64,000 bases of DNA from Pisolithus tinctorius (GCA_024663395.1 JANFAH010000001.1:186001-250000), one strand, 5' to 3'. Shown: positions 22,601 through 34,266, counted from the stretch's first letter. Notes: generated by a model not told the origin, from the sequence alone. Made by a program: numbers and translations.

Positions 22601-24074
22601 TCAGCACGTACTATAAGTAAGATGCCTAGGAAACACCTACGATGTGATCTAGATTCTTCACAGACTTGTTGAAAAGTTGCTGATGCTGAGCGACTGTTCC
22701 ACCTAAATCTTGCAGTTCTTCTGACTCCTTCCATGTTTCCAGGATGTCGATATAGTTTTCTGAGTATACTTCTTTGAAACGTGTGTAACACTGTTTCCTA
22801 ATATCTACGGAGGGGCTCCCTTCGATTGTGTGGTTGCCCTGAGGGAGCTGGGCAAGTTCGGATTCCAAGTTCTTTGCAAAATACGCCAAGTACACGTTCC
22901 AAAGATTTTGTGCATTCGAGCGAGAATATTGGCGATTGTAGCGGTCCTTGACTTGTTGCCATGGCATTCCTTGACTTTCCCCGAGCTTGCTGAATATTTC
23001 ATTGACCTGCCGAAAGCCCTCATTGAATTCATCTACAGTGGCGGCCGGCAACCTCCCATGAGTATATAGACCGTCGTTGCCATCCCCATAGTGCCCATCA
23101 GTCTCGACACTGAGCGTGTTTTCTTGAGAGGGTAGAGGTGACGGCTGATCGTGTCCTTGCAAAGGACTGGAAGCGGCGCGACAAGGAGTGGGTGACTCTG
23201 GACAAGTAATCGATGATGTATCAGAAGGTGGAACGATCTTGGAAGTCTGACAATATTAAATGATTAGATGATTGTCTGGGGATGACGAGTACTTACATTG
23301 TTGAAGGTAACGAAACTCTCTGTAGGCTCGAAGCCCAACCTATCCAGAGCCGAAGATGGAGCCAAACCATGGGTGCGAGTCAGCACTGATGTAGAATGTG
23401 GCTTGTGAACTATGGGCACTGATAAACCAGGAAGTCGTTTGGATGACACTGCCGCAGAATTGAGAGGGGGTACAGAAGGTCGGCGGGGAGGCAGCTTGGA
23501 TGGCACTGCCACAGTATTGAGAAGGGGGGGAGAGGGTCCGTGGGGAGGGGTCTTGGATGGCGCTGCTGCAGTATTGAGAGGGGGGGGAGAGGGTCCACTG
23601 GGAGGGGTCTTGGATGGTGCTGCCGGGGTATTGAGAGGGGGGGCAGAGGGTCCAGGCCCAGGATGTGGTGTGTCGTCGCCTTCAGCAACTAGATTGATAT
23701 AAATAGTGGAAGCGTCCTTCAAAAGCAGTAAATGACTCACTGGCAGCCGTACCAAGGGAGATGTCTGACCGAACCGTCAGGGTAGGCTGGATAATGGGTT
23801 CTGACAGGAAAGGATCGATATCGTCGTCAGCATCTCGGGAACCCCCCATTGGAGACATTGGGGGTTCGACTGGGGGCAAATGACCTCGGCGGAGTGATGC
23901 CTCACGAACTAGACCGGTGTCTCGAGTGGTTGCCTTGATTTTCTGGCGGAGACATGTTGGAGTCACCACCGGGGCTGGTGATGGATTGCGGTGACCACCC
24001 CCAACCTGGATGATGACAAAATCATCCTGTGTGCTTGTAGACTGTCCTGGATACACCAGGAGAGTGTCCGGCAT
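19689..24074 (-). CDS. Large multi-exon protein of unknown function beside the KDZ transposase
   Basis: Begins at 24074 (MPDTLLVYPGQSTS) and continues through several exons joined by GT-AG introns, for example after SLGTAAS, after FVTFNN and after KNLDHIV. Blocks: four 19-residue Pro-rich repeats (GPSxPPLNTxAAPSKTPP), then MPWQQVKDRYNRQYSRSNAQ, LWNVYLAYFAKNLESELAQL, YTRFKEVYSENY, KAHGIEGVYMLAGKIVNQDV, RCRADTDEIIGHFKAHIY, FPWKSLPNQLAGSTL, NWPADVIFPGEECRGKASGK and GISDLTCTDCSKLVAAL. Similar arrangements recur in large predicted proteins of Agaricomycete repeats; I know of no assigned function. An in-frame TGA at 21323-21325 splits the frame before GVQDSEMDIDDGEVE, either a real end or a CGA to TGA change. 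The distal exon, ending near 19689, is Pro/His/Gly-rich. Exon edges in the last third are uncertain. Confidence 0.55.
23437..23665 (-). repeat. Coding minisatellite, four 57-bp units
   Basis: Four in-frame copies of a 57-bp unit encode 19-residue Pro/Ser/Ala-rich repeats with the pattern PLNT(P/A)AAPSKTPP. The last copy is the most diverged. It lies in the large unknown gene, and because 57 is divisible by three, copy changes keep the frame. Confidence 0.7.
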
Positions 24075-24935
24075 GTCGATGCAGGTCGCGAGGAACTACC
24101 CAGAGGGTCGAGCACTCCTGACTCACTAGAACCTCACATTTTTTTCTGAACGACATCAGATAGTGTGAGATACGGGATAGATAGTACAAACCAAAGTTGC
24201 AAAAATTTCCAGTTGCGCAGAGATTGGTGAATGGAGGAAAAGTACAACCAGGACTGGTGCACCGTCTTTATGCAAGATGAGCATTGCGGCAGATCTAGTG
24301 AGGATCGCAACAGGCATCTCAAGAGTAAGGCAGTCGGAAGCTTTCAAAGAAGGAGAAAGGACATAATAATTCCAAGCCGAGGAGTTGTCTCGAGATGGTG
24401 ATGGCGAACTTCAAACGGAGAGGTTGGAGAGGGTGCGGAGAGGCTCTAGGTAAGAATGTGAGAGTGTTTGCTGTGATTTTTTCCCCGGATTGCAAAATAT
24501 CCTGAACCCTTCTACTCAATTTTTGGGCAGAATGACCATAGCAGTGGTCATTGCGGGTCATCTACGAATAGTGATCAGTAGTGGTAAGGCACTGAGGATG
24601 GACTCGGAGTGCGACTTGGAATGCTGAGGAAACGTGTCAAACCAGTGTGCAATAACAGTAGCCAATCACAATCTGAATAGCCTTCCTACTGAAAGGAAAA
24701 CATAGCTAGAACACCACCGAATGTGTTTTTGCAGGCAGAAAGAGTCGGAAATGTTGCACTACTTCCCCCCCCAACGAATGTCACCACAATTCATACGTGT
24801 TATGCTACAATTTTATCCTAACTGTGACCGTCTGATACTTGGCAGCAAGTGTGTAGTACTCTGGTTTTGTACTTTACCGACGTGTCACAACTGACTCAAG
24901 TTAGCCAATTGTCCCTTACTGAACTTCGCAGTTAT
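24075..24935. other. Divergent intergenic region, no gene seen
   Basis: About 860 bp between the start of the large minus-strand gene and the ATG of the small plus-strand gene. It would carry both promoters. No clear TATA box could be chosen. Confidence 0.5.
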
Positions 24936-25695
24936 ATGGGACGCACTGCTAAATACTTCACTCTACACGAAAGACAGGCTGCTGAATGCAGACAGAAGGC
25001 CATCTATGCATTGACAAAGTAATTATTCCCATGTTTCTACAGCTCAGTCCTCAATTACAACACATTTCAGAGGCAAAGAACTACAACCTGCTCAGAATCA
25101 CCGTGCATACCACAAGCGTGCTGGACGGCATCTCAGTAAAGATGCTCTCCGTTCGATGATTCCATCTGTGTCAAGTATCATCCATCCCGGTGTCATTTCC
25201 TCTGTCCCATCCCTTCCACCAGCTCTTATCGCCTATGCAACGATACCTCTACCTATGTCACCCCTATTTCTGGAAGCCGCTGAGAGTGCTGATGCTTTGG
25301 ATGAATCAGATCTACTTAAGTGGGAAAGAGAGCCTCCGTATACGTATGCCGAGCCAGACCCAACACCGGAAGAACAAAGGTTTACACGCAATCTGGTGGA
25401 TGTCATGCTCGGGCGACGTGCAAGGCTGTTAGGAGAAGCAGATACTCATCGAGCGAAACATCTTGAAAACAGAGACCATCAGCAGGTGTTCACTGAACTG
25501 ATGGGCAATATCGCAGAGAAGTTAGTGCGATGGTCGGCCGTATATGATACTATTGGGGGTCCTGGCATGTCAGACGACCACAACATTCGAATGGCAGCAT
25601 GTTGGCTGCAGTGGCAAGCTCAGGATATCTACCATATTACACAAGAAGCGTTGGAATTGGAAAACGGCAGGGATCGTCATGCAGGTAGTTCATAG
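24936..25695 (+). CDS. Small basic/helical protein abutting the KDZ transposase gene
   Basis: Two exons, 24936-25018 and 25071-25695, with a 52-bp GT-AG intron in phase 2; 235 residues. It starts MGRTAKYFTLHERQAAECRQ, a Lys/Arg-rich helix followed by QNHRAYHKRAGRH, which suggests DNA or RNA binding. The C-terminal half is acidic and helical (YTYAEPDPTPEEQRFTRNL, DVMLGRRARLLGEA, WLQWQAQDIYHITQEALELE). No named domain recognised. Its TAG stop ends at 25695 and the KDZ stop on the other strand begins at 25696, so the two genes converge with no spacer. The tight packing suggests it belongs to the same element as the transposase. Confidence 0.65.
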
Positions 25696-28600
25696 TTACA
25701 CTGGTATGCGAAGTATAAGACATTGGAGATAACGACGAAAATCGCGCATATCCGCCTTGCGCAAGTTTGTAATGTTGCAGCCTCGCAGAACCGCTGTGAC
25801 CTGAGCCAAAACCCAAAGTCCACAGTCGTACCCGTTTGATTGCAGAGGGCCGAGCTAGTAATTTGATAAGGGAGCCATTTTCACATGTATTTTTAGTACG
25901 TACTGCAATCGGGTGCGCAGACCAGCTTCCAAAATCTCTCCGAGGAATTCCGAGCCTCTTCGAGGCTATGAGGGACAGGCGAGTGACGAGATGGGCAATA
26001 TCCTGTGAATCGTCAGTAAGAACGCTAGACAGAGATGATGGAATACCTTGACATCGCGTTTCCAAGGTTTTTGTTCTGCAAGACTGTCAAAAAGGAGTAT
26101 TTGTTTTGAAGTAAACTTGACAATGCAAACGACCCAATGGCCGGCTGGGGATGGTCGATGGATGGGGAGTATCCAGATGGGTTTCTCCCAATAACATGTT
26201 CGTGAGGTGTTGCGCCACAAAATGTTGTCTTCAGCGTGGTATTGAATGCAGGGGAGATCGTGAGTCGACAGTATCGCGCACCATGCAGCATTCAAAGACA
26301 GAAATTCTGAGTAGAGTAGTGCAGCACAGCCATTGATACAGCTATCATTGAGCAAACCGGTGGGGGAAGCGAGCCGCTCATAGTCGTCCAGCTCAAAGAT
26401 GTACCGAGGAAAACCATCCTGTGATTGTTGGACGCGCCTTGCATAAACGCCGCAGACGAGAGGCAGGTCATTGTGGACATTGATCATATCAACCACGGGG
26501 ATCTGTGTAGCAAATTAATCAGGACTTGTGCGCTCGAATGGAACTTACGAAGGGAATTTCCCAAACAAGATTCACGTTATGAGTCTTCTGATCCTCATCG
26601 TCGTTGGACAAACCATCTTCATCGGCATTGGATGGTACATCTTCGAGAATGTCTGTGAACGCAGTCTGATCGGGGTCCAAAACGTGTTCTCCTGCATCAA
26701 CATCAGTCAGTGGTAACGTGGAGTCTGCCTCGCTAAGGCCATCCGCAGATACATCACATTGAATAGGCGGCAGCCATCGCAGCTCAAGAGGGGCAGGGGT
26801 ACCGGCGAGGGAAGTAGAAATAGCCTGGGCGCTGCGGGCTTGACTCGCATAATGAACCGTGGAGGCCAACGGCATGGGCCACCTTTCCTGCATCTTGGCC
26901 AGTGATTCGCGATGTTGTTGAAGAACCAGAGAGTACATAGAATCTTAAAGATCTTTAGATCCTGAATATAATCAGCGGTACCTTGACTTACTTTCTGGCT
27001 GCCGAATTGCAAGCTCAACAGCACACAGCTCGCTGCCAAACCATCGGCACATGTTGTCGGCCTCCATGCCAAGGCAGTGTTGTTCTTCGAGACAGCAGTC
27101 GGTCTTCAGGACTGCTCTAATGCCCTCTCTCACGTCAGAGTCTTGCAACCACTGCGGGATTTCTCCAATAGAGGGAGTGATCCAAACATCTTCGAAGAGG
27201 GATTGATCGTTACGTAGTTCAGCTAATTTTGTTGGGAGCGGCGAAGGAAGGGGGATGCCGGATGAGGCGTCATATAGTTTTGCGAGACGTTCACAATACA
27301 TGTTGAATTTTCGGATGGCCGACATGAGTGCGGGCTGACACTTTGCAATTGCTTTGCGAGTCTGCTGGTGGAGCTTCGTACCTAGAAAGAAATGATCAGC
27401 ATTGCGACACCGAGTCGAAGGTTCAGCGATACTACCCAAGGCTTTCTGCTTTCCCCCTACTGTGCGATCGAGTTTGTCCCACTCAAAAAAGCTCCCAATT
27501 GCCTGTTTCCGGATGTTGATCTTCAAATCGCAAGCCAAAAGAAGCATCCGAATGAACTCCATGTCGATGCCGTTGAGCTCAGGAAACTTGTCATGGATGT
27601 TGAGGGACGCATATAGTAGGTCCACCTTGTTTAAAAGACGATCATGGCTGCGCTCCAAACTCTCCAGAGCTGCGAGGGTATCCTCTGTCGCATCCTTCTC
27701 AATGATTGCACGTGCAGCTTGAAGTGCTCGGTCAGCAACCTCTAAGTCAGCCTGCAACACGAGTACAGTATCCAATTCTTTTTTCAATCAAGCCGGCGCA
27801 TCTAAAGGCGAAGAATGAATGATGCAGTCTAGTAGATGTGGAAATACTTATGAGCCCGTATGGAAAGCTGAGCGCTACATTGGCTAGCCCACTCGTTCTG
27901 CAATTCTGGGATATCAATTCCGCAATCACCAAGAATCTGATGCGCTTCGCTACCTTGTTCAGCAATTCCTTTCCTCAGTCGGCGTCGAATCCAGTCACCA
28001 AGATCGTTTCGCATCTCCAGCCCTATTGCAGCAGCGTGACAATCGATAAGCCAGATACAGTGCTGGCGCTAATCGAACGCTTTTTCAGTTCTGGGTAAAC
28101 TAGAGTAATAAAATGAACTTGCCGACGATGCTCGCTCAACGCCAATGAGCTTGGTGAAACAGGACCAGAGGCATTCAGTGCCCTCTCCATCAGAAAGACC
28201 GAGTCCTGTAGTAATGCAGGGGTTATAAACGAGCTGGCACGCCCATTCGTGGCCATAGGCGTGCATTGCAGTTGTTGCAAAGTGGATGTGACAAACAATT
28301 TCATTATCAAGGATTTCAAACTGCAGGAAGTCAGTACTAGTGTATGGGGATGAGATTTGTAAATACCTTGTCTAAAGAACGTGCGAGAACGCAACCAATA
28401 TCATACAATGCAACGACAGTTGCAGTGGCTGGCAAGTGGGAGAAGAGGTGTTCGAGAAGGGCAACGCTATACTTCTGTTGCTCACCAGGCGTGTCGATAT
28501 TTGCAAAGAAGAGAGGGATGTCGTGACAGCATATCAACGCCATAATTCCAGTGTCGTCGAAGCAGTCCATTGTGGCCTTCTGCTTGTTGCCGTCAGCTGC

Positions 28601-29936
28601 TTCATATGACGCTTCACATTGATCGATTGCTTCATCAGGAACTTCGACACGCCATTGTCTCGGTGGCCGCTTATGCACTCGTTCGATCCGGCATCCAACA
28701 TTGTCAACTTGAACCTTGGGAATGAAATATGCGGGGTCATAAAATGCGGGACAACTACCGGCGGAGTGCCAATGACGATGGTGAAAGTTCCCATCAAGTG
28801 CTATATGAATATCACCACCGCCACTCAGCGGCCATCCAAATGTGCGACCTGCGAAACACGCTGGGCACCTTTGGACGAGTATGGATGCACATTGTGACAA
28901 TGAGAACTGTTTGGAAGATGGTGGGATCGCAGTGAATGACGGTTGCTGAGCAGATTGCGTGTGGTTGAGATGGTCGAGAACAGTTTGGCGACAACGTTTG
29001 ATAATACTTTCGGCACGGCGCTCAATATGCACTTGCAAGATATTGTACCACTGGACAGCATTGCCAATGCTACGACGGAACGGATCTCGAATCACTCCAC
29101 CCTGTGTGCCATACTTGTAAGTACGAGCAGGAGGTCAGCAAACAAACGACTGACCTCTCGGGTGGTCATCCAGAACCCTCGGCGTTCATAATGTGCATTG
29201 AGCGCAGAGGCGAGGGCGTTGATCGAGTCGCAAGAACGTTCAAACAGTGCCCGATAGAAAGCAAGTAATTCCACAGAAACGGCCAGGCGAGGTTGAGAGG
29301 GGGCAGTGGGAAAGAGTCCGGAATGTAAGAGTAATTGAGGAAGCGATGTGCACACACAACTTAGAACTGTAACAGTTGCAAAACCTGAAATGAGATCAGC
29401 CTCCGCGAGGAGATGTGAGGATGTTACGCACGGTCAAAATATAAACAGAGTAGGGAAGAATGCTTGAGTTCACATCCTGCCTGACAACCGGAGAGTGGTT
29501 TATCATAGGTTATAAGTGGTTTTCCGACGGTTTCCGCCATATATTGGAGATATGGCTCGATAATCGTAGGGATAACTGCCATCCAATTGTCGTACAGCCG
29601 GTCGACGGCCACGCTTGGCATGGAATAGTCAGCAACATCTTTGGGCGACAGTTCATCACCGGAGTGCTGGATAGTATCAGTGTCGTCCAGCGCATCTGGA
29701 ATGGTTGGTTCAGGGGGAGGGGAGTTGATAGTAGACAATGGACTGGGAGATGACTTGTGATTCAAAAGATCGCTCAACTGTTGAAGGAGACATTGCCATT
29801 TGGCACTTTGACCTGGAATGATAACATTAGTCTGCGTTTTCCTCTTGTTATGCCGCTTTGTTGGACTCGAGAAATGCTGGCCCAAGCCAAAACTTGTGCT
29901 AGGCAATGAGCGGCGAGTCCCAGGATGGGGATGCAT
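25696..29936 (-). CDS. KDZ-type transposase with C-terminal Ulp1-like protease domain
   Basis: Transposase of the Kyakuja-Dileera-Zisupton class, apparently intact over about ten exons. It starts at 29936 (MHPHPGTRRSLPSTSFGL). A Cys cluster follows (GCQAGC, LLCLYFDR, LSCVCTSLPQLLL across an intron), then HSGLFPTAPSQPRLAVSVEL. The RNase H-fold catalytic core has IHIALDGNFHHRHWHSAG (first Asp), VVALYDIGCVLARSL (second Asp) and GLGLSDGEGTECLWS (Glu). Between these are KQKATMDCFDDTGIMAL and FFANIDTPGEQQKYS. A long helical region follows (WIRRRLRKGIAEQG, LESLERSHDRLLNKVD). The C-terminus is a Ulp1-like cysteine protease with GHWVVCIVKF (His), ILLFDSLAE (Asp) and QSNGYDCGLWVLAQ (Cys) formed across two short introns. 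The stop is at 25696-25698. One intron, after GVERASS, appears to use a GC-AG pair. No premature stop seen. Confidence 0.85.
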
Positions 29937-30054
29937 GTTTCAGAGAAAATATGAAGGCAAAAAAAACATACCGTGGGACATATGAAACATGGGAGCCGTA
30001 CAGAGCCAACGTTGGAGGAGGCTCCCCGAGAGCATCCCCGGCGAGTTTGCGAGA

Positions 30055-31399
30055 TGGTAGTATGAGGGTTGAAGAGACGTGATGTAGTAGGGAGGCCTGG
30101 GGGCCAGAGGTGAGGACACAGCCACATTAGGCTTAGTCAGACGGAGGTAGACACGGACGTGGACATGTTCAGTAGATACATCTTCCTACAGCTTGCCTCG
30201 AGCTCAGCTCATCGCTCGTGAGGCTCTCTCCCACTGCTCCATCTTGGTGACGATAGTGCGATTCGACCCACACCAGCTTCCCTTTTTTTTTCCATCTCAG
30301 TCACCATCATCTCCAGACTACTTTTCGGGCTGTGTCAGTTGCAATGTGGCAGCGACTCTTCGTTTTTCATGGCGACTATCAGAATGCACATGAATGGCTT
30401 ACAATAGCAGATCAGCATGTCATCATCCGTGATAAAGGCCACGAGAAAATCCAAGTTGTCTCCTGCAAACTAGACTCGAAGGCGTTTGAGTGGTTTTCAC
30501 AGCTCCCTATGGGTTTTAAGAAACACTGGGACATTTTCAGAGAATTGTTTGTCGCAAAGTGGGTTGATAGGCTAGGGGAAGTAGAGATGAAGGAAAAAAG
30601 GTTAGCTCTGTTACAACGTTTGAATCCTCTCGAGGCAGGTACCCTTGCCCTGGATGTCTTCTTTACTGTTCCAGAGGTGGAACCTGACATGAGGCCAGCC
30701 ACTGAGGGTGAAAAGCAGAGGGAGGAGAATGGAGTACCCTCGTTCAGTTGGGCGGATGATGTCGACACAACTGTCATTCCAGCTACCAGACTCGTTTCAC
30801 CTGTTACTCACGTACCTCGTGACTTCTCAGGCCTTCGTTCGAGCACCAAGAACCCTTGGGAAAGTCTAAACCGTCACCACCATCATTCTTGCCCACGTAC
30901 ACAGAATTTATGCCATTCACACAAGTATGCTACATGCGGTCATGCACCTCAACCCCCTACATTGTCGCAGTTACCACCGAAACCACTGGCGCCAGTGCCA
31001 GTTCAACTCGTCGAGACCATTCGACACCCTCATGGGATTGTGCTGACAAAGCCTGTGGTTAGGACAATGTCACCTTCCACAGGTACTTGTACAGGTTCAC
31101 CTTCATGGTGTTCATGCATCCTTTCTTTAGGTTGGAGCAGGGACCCCCTTCTTGCGGGTCTTTCCAGGGTTTTGGAGGTGTTAGGGTGGAGGCGAGACTG
31201 CAGCGTGGTGAGGACGCCGCTATGTTTTGAAGGGGGCACGTGTAGTAGGGAGGCCTGGGGGCCGGAGGTGAGGACACAGCCACATTAGGCTTAGTCAGAC
31301 GGAGGTAGACACAGACGTGGACATGTTCAGTAGATACATCTTCCTACAGCTTGCCTCGAGCTCAGCTCATCGCTCGTGAGGCTCTCTCCCACTGCTCCA
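30055..31399 (+). mobile_element. Short non-autonomous LTR retrotransposon (gag-only), 1.3 kb
   Basis: A 159-bp sequence is directly repeated at 30083-30241 and 31241-31399 with two mismatches seen by eye, and ends in CCA. Similarity extends weakly upstream on the left to a TGGTAGTATG start at 30055. GCGAGA flanks the element (30049-30054; 31400-31405), a 6-bp target duplication. Just after the left repeat TGGTGACGATAGTGCGATTC looks like a tRNA primer-binding site. A purine run (GAAGGGGG) precedes the right repeat. Only a gag-like frame is inside, so mobilisation would need another element's polymerase. Confidence 0.7.
30332..31288 (+). CDS. Gag-like protein of the 1.3-kb LTR element
   Basis: Frame of 318 codons at most. 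The N-terminal 110 residues look like a retrotransposon Gag core: LFVFHGDYQNAHEWL, KIQVVSCKLDSKAFEWFSQL, WDIFRELFVAKWVDRLGE and MKEKRLALLQRLNPLEAG. The later part is Pro/Ser-rich, and the frame runs into the right LTR, so the true protein probably ends earlier or continues only as read-through. No protease, reverse transcriptase or CCHC knuckle is visible. The start is uncertain: the first ATG in frame at 30332 lies 90 bp after the putative primer-binding site. Between the repeats, this is the only coding content. Confidence 0.55.
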   Translation: MSVAMWQRLFVFHGDYQNAHEWLTIADQHVIIRDKGHEKIQVVSCKLDSKAFEWFSQLPMGFKKHWDIFRELFVAKWVDRLGEVEMKEKRLALLQRLNPLEAGTLALDVFFTVPEVEPDMRPATEGEKQREENGVPSFSWADDVDTTVIPATRLVSPVTHVPRDFSGLRSSTKNPWESLNRHHHHSCPRTQNLCHSHKYATCGHAPQPPTLSQLPPKPLAPVPVQLVETIRHPHGIVLTKPVVRTMSPSTGTCTGSPSWCSCILSLGWSRDPLLAGLSRVLEVLGWRRDCSVVRTPLCFEGGTCSREAWGPEVRTQPH

Positions 31400-31405
31400 G
31401 CGAGA

Positions 31406-32038
31406 TGGTCTAGATATGGTGGGATGAAGGTTTGGGGAAGGTGAGGTGAACACGGGGCGAGCGTAGGGGCAGGAAGAGCACCACCCAAAAATGGAGAACG
31501 GTTCTCAAAGTGATTCTCAAACCTATTATTAGTACCGGTCAGGTGATTCCGGCGCGGATGGTGGGTCTATTAGATACATTGTTTATGTCACAAAAAGTAT
31601 ATCTAATAGACCCTTAATCCCACTGAAAAGTGGTGCCTAAGGTGGCAACTCCGGGCAAGCGAAAAAGCGGGTGATAAAATGAGTACGAAGAGGCATCAAA
31701 TTGAAATATGTTCATGGCTGTAGTATTCATCTTGTCATGCGATGGGCTGTGTCGGTGGTGGTTTCGATGAAAATATGGTATGGGAATCCGATGTCGACTG
31801 CAGGTGCCCACACTCGCACTGGTAGTTGGTACATAGCAAGTCGTGTTGCAGTATATCCGTCTTCCTCAGGCTCCTTGGCACTTGCATCGTCGGTAGTCTT
31901 GCATGGTGTCATGATGACGAGGGCAGTGGAGCTGATTCTAGTGCAAGGTAAGTCCACACCTGTGGGTGCGTGACTGTGGGAAATGATGTCTCACTACTGA
32001 GACAGTGGCGACACACCAGCAATGTCGATGCTGTGGAC
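31406..32038. other. No gene seen; contains a 14-bp hairpin
   Basis: GGGTCTATTAGATA at 31563-31576 is repeated inverted at 31600-31613 with a 23-base loop. The rest has open frames on both strands near 31700-31970, with no recognisable content. Confidence 0.5.
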
Positions 32039-34069
32039 ATGAGCTCCATCGCCCAGCTAGTGTTCCCGCCCCTTCCACAGCCCAGCCTTGGTAGATGGCC
32101 AGCTAATATCCAGACCGCTCATGGAACCATCAAGAAAGTGTATGATCAAGCTCTTTATGTCCTGCGATCTGATAGTTTTCCGGATCCCACTCGGGTTTCA
32201 TTCCACATAGACGCACTCACTTCAACTGCACTTCCCATCCTCGAAGCACTTATCCCTAGTGGTGCTAGTCATGAGGACAAATCTCTGCCTCAGGAGTGGT
32301 TGGTGGGTGTCGCAAGGCTCATTGGGCAGGCAGTGCAAGATCTTCGGGACGTGGCACAGGTTGTTAATATGTTGTATGTCTGATTTTCTGTCGGTGAATG
32401 GTGCTTGACTTCTTTTCAAGTGAACGGCGAGAGGTTAGTATACCTGAGCTTGTAACAGAGTCCAAGAATGGTCGGCGTGGACAGCCTCAGAAGTCTGTAT
32501 GCCCTGACTTCCTTACTGAGGTTGTCACCAATAATAGCTGTCACATCAGTCTCAGTGAACTTGCTCACATCCTAGGCATTAGCCACATGACACTCTGGTG
32601 AACTATGCAGAAACATGGCCTGAAGCAGAGCTACACCATATTGAGCAACGATGACTTGGATGTAGTTGTGAGGGCATTCAAGAAACACAAACCAGAGTCT
32701 GGATTCCGCTATTTACTTGGACACTTACACCATCATGGGATTCAAGTCCAACAAAAACAAATATGGCAGTCATTGTCTCACGTTGATAGACTAGGTCAGC
32801 AGTTACGTGAACATTGTGTTATAAAACGCAGGGTGTATCGTGTCAAGAGGTCAAATGTGCTCTGGCACATCAACGGACACCACAAACTCATCTGATGGGG
32901 ATTTGTGGTCCATGGAATTATTGATGGTTACTGTCGAACGGTGTGTCGCAGTGCTTACTGACATGTTTGATTGACCTTACGCTTTCAACAGATTACTGGT
33001 TTATGTGCCAGTACAGACAACCTCGCATCAACCATTTTCAATGTATTCCTCAATGCACAGGCAGAGTATGGAATGCCATCACATATGAGAGGTGATCGTG
33101 GTGGTGAAAATATTGACGTGGCTACATACATGGTAGCTGTCCGAGGTCCCAACCGTGGATCATTTATGTGGGGATCGTAAGTCACAACTACATGCCAATG
33201 GCTGTCTTTTTGATGTCATGTACTACAGGTCTACCCGAAACTCGAGGATTGAACGTGTGTGGGTCGAAGTTGGAACTCAATTTGTATGCCACTGGTGGGG
33301 ATTTTTTTCTCAGTGCGAAAGACTTCACTGCCTTAATCCTGGTGACAGCAGTCACCTGTGGCTCATTCAAAGGCTCTTTCTTCGGGAAATTAATGATGAT
33401 TGTGAGGACTTCCAGTGCGAATGGAACCTTCATCCAATTAGCAGGCCAACGACCAATAATAAAAGTCCACAGGTATGTGAAGCATATCATTTTAAGGATG
33501 GGCCGCACTCAATTTTACTGACATATCCACAGGATTTATGGCTTATCAGTAATGTCACGCTAGGAGAATACTACGACGAATACGAGGGGATCCATCCCCT
33601 CACTATTGAGTGATATTATGGCATTCACGGCCATGTACAGGTTCGGCAGAATGGCCAAACAGGTGCGGGCCATTGCCCTGATGAGGAGCCAGAGGCCGAT
33701 GACGAAGAAATTGCCACAAACGAACATAATGGTATTCTGAGAAGGGTTGGAGCTGACCTCCAGGAGCAAGTGTGCCATGAAGCAGTGGAAGTTCCTGGCA
33801 AAGGATTGCCTTTTGCATGTGTCAAAGACGAGGCAGAATTTTGGTCAGTGCTTGACCGCGTTGTCATTGAAGATATCACACCAGCAGGGTATGGAGATGA
33901 TCATGGGACAGAAGGTGATGAATCAACAGAGGAGCACATTGCAATTGGTCGGCAGGGAACACGGTTTGTTACAGTATCATTAGCAGAGCCCATATGGGCA
34001 AGACGGGCAAAAACCTGGTGTCAGGCACTCGCTGTTCTAACTCTCTTCAATGCAGATGGTTATTTTTGA
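32039..34069 (+). pseudogene. Integrase-core (DDE) protein of an Agaricomycete element, inactivated
   Basis: Retroviral-type integrase core (the broad fungal/metazoan integrase core family, rva_4-like). Visible exons: 32039-32373, 32421-32940, 32992-33176 and from 33229, joined by GT-AG introns in phase. An N-terminal helix-turn-helix region has ISLSELAHILGISHMTL and GFRYLLGHLHHHGIQVQQKQ. The core has VLWHINGHHKLI*WGFVVHG, IIDGYCRT, YGMPSHMRGDRGGENIDVAT (second Asp) and SRIERVWVEVG (Glu), followed by FQCEWNLHPISRPTTNNKSP. Three in-frame TGA codons (32599-32601, 32893-32895, 33611-33613) stand where I would expect Arg. The first catalytic position is Asn (32872-32874, AAC) where the family has Asp. 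Past the third stop the frame stays open to 34069 (EAEFWSVLDRVVIEDI). The protein cannot be active as written. Confidence 0.75.
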
Positions 34070-34266
34070 TCCCCCCCTAGTCATACATGCAATGTATTTA
34101 CCGTACATATGGTCATGGTCAATTCAGTGGCTGTCGAGTTGAGCACGAGCACAACACTACTGGCTTAGTCAACATTAGACAGACACATCAGAACTCAGAG
34201 TCCTGCCTCAAGCTTCAGTCTTCACTCACTCCTTCTCTCATTGCCGGTAGTTGGTCCAATCCCTCC

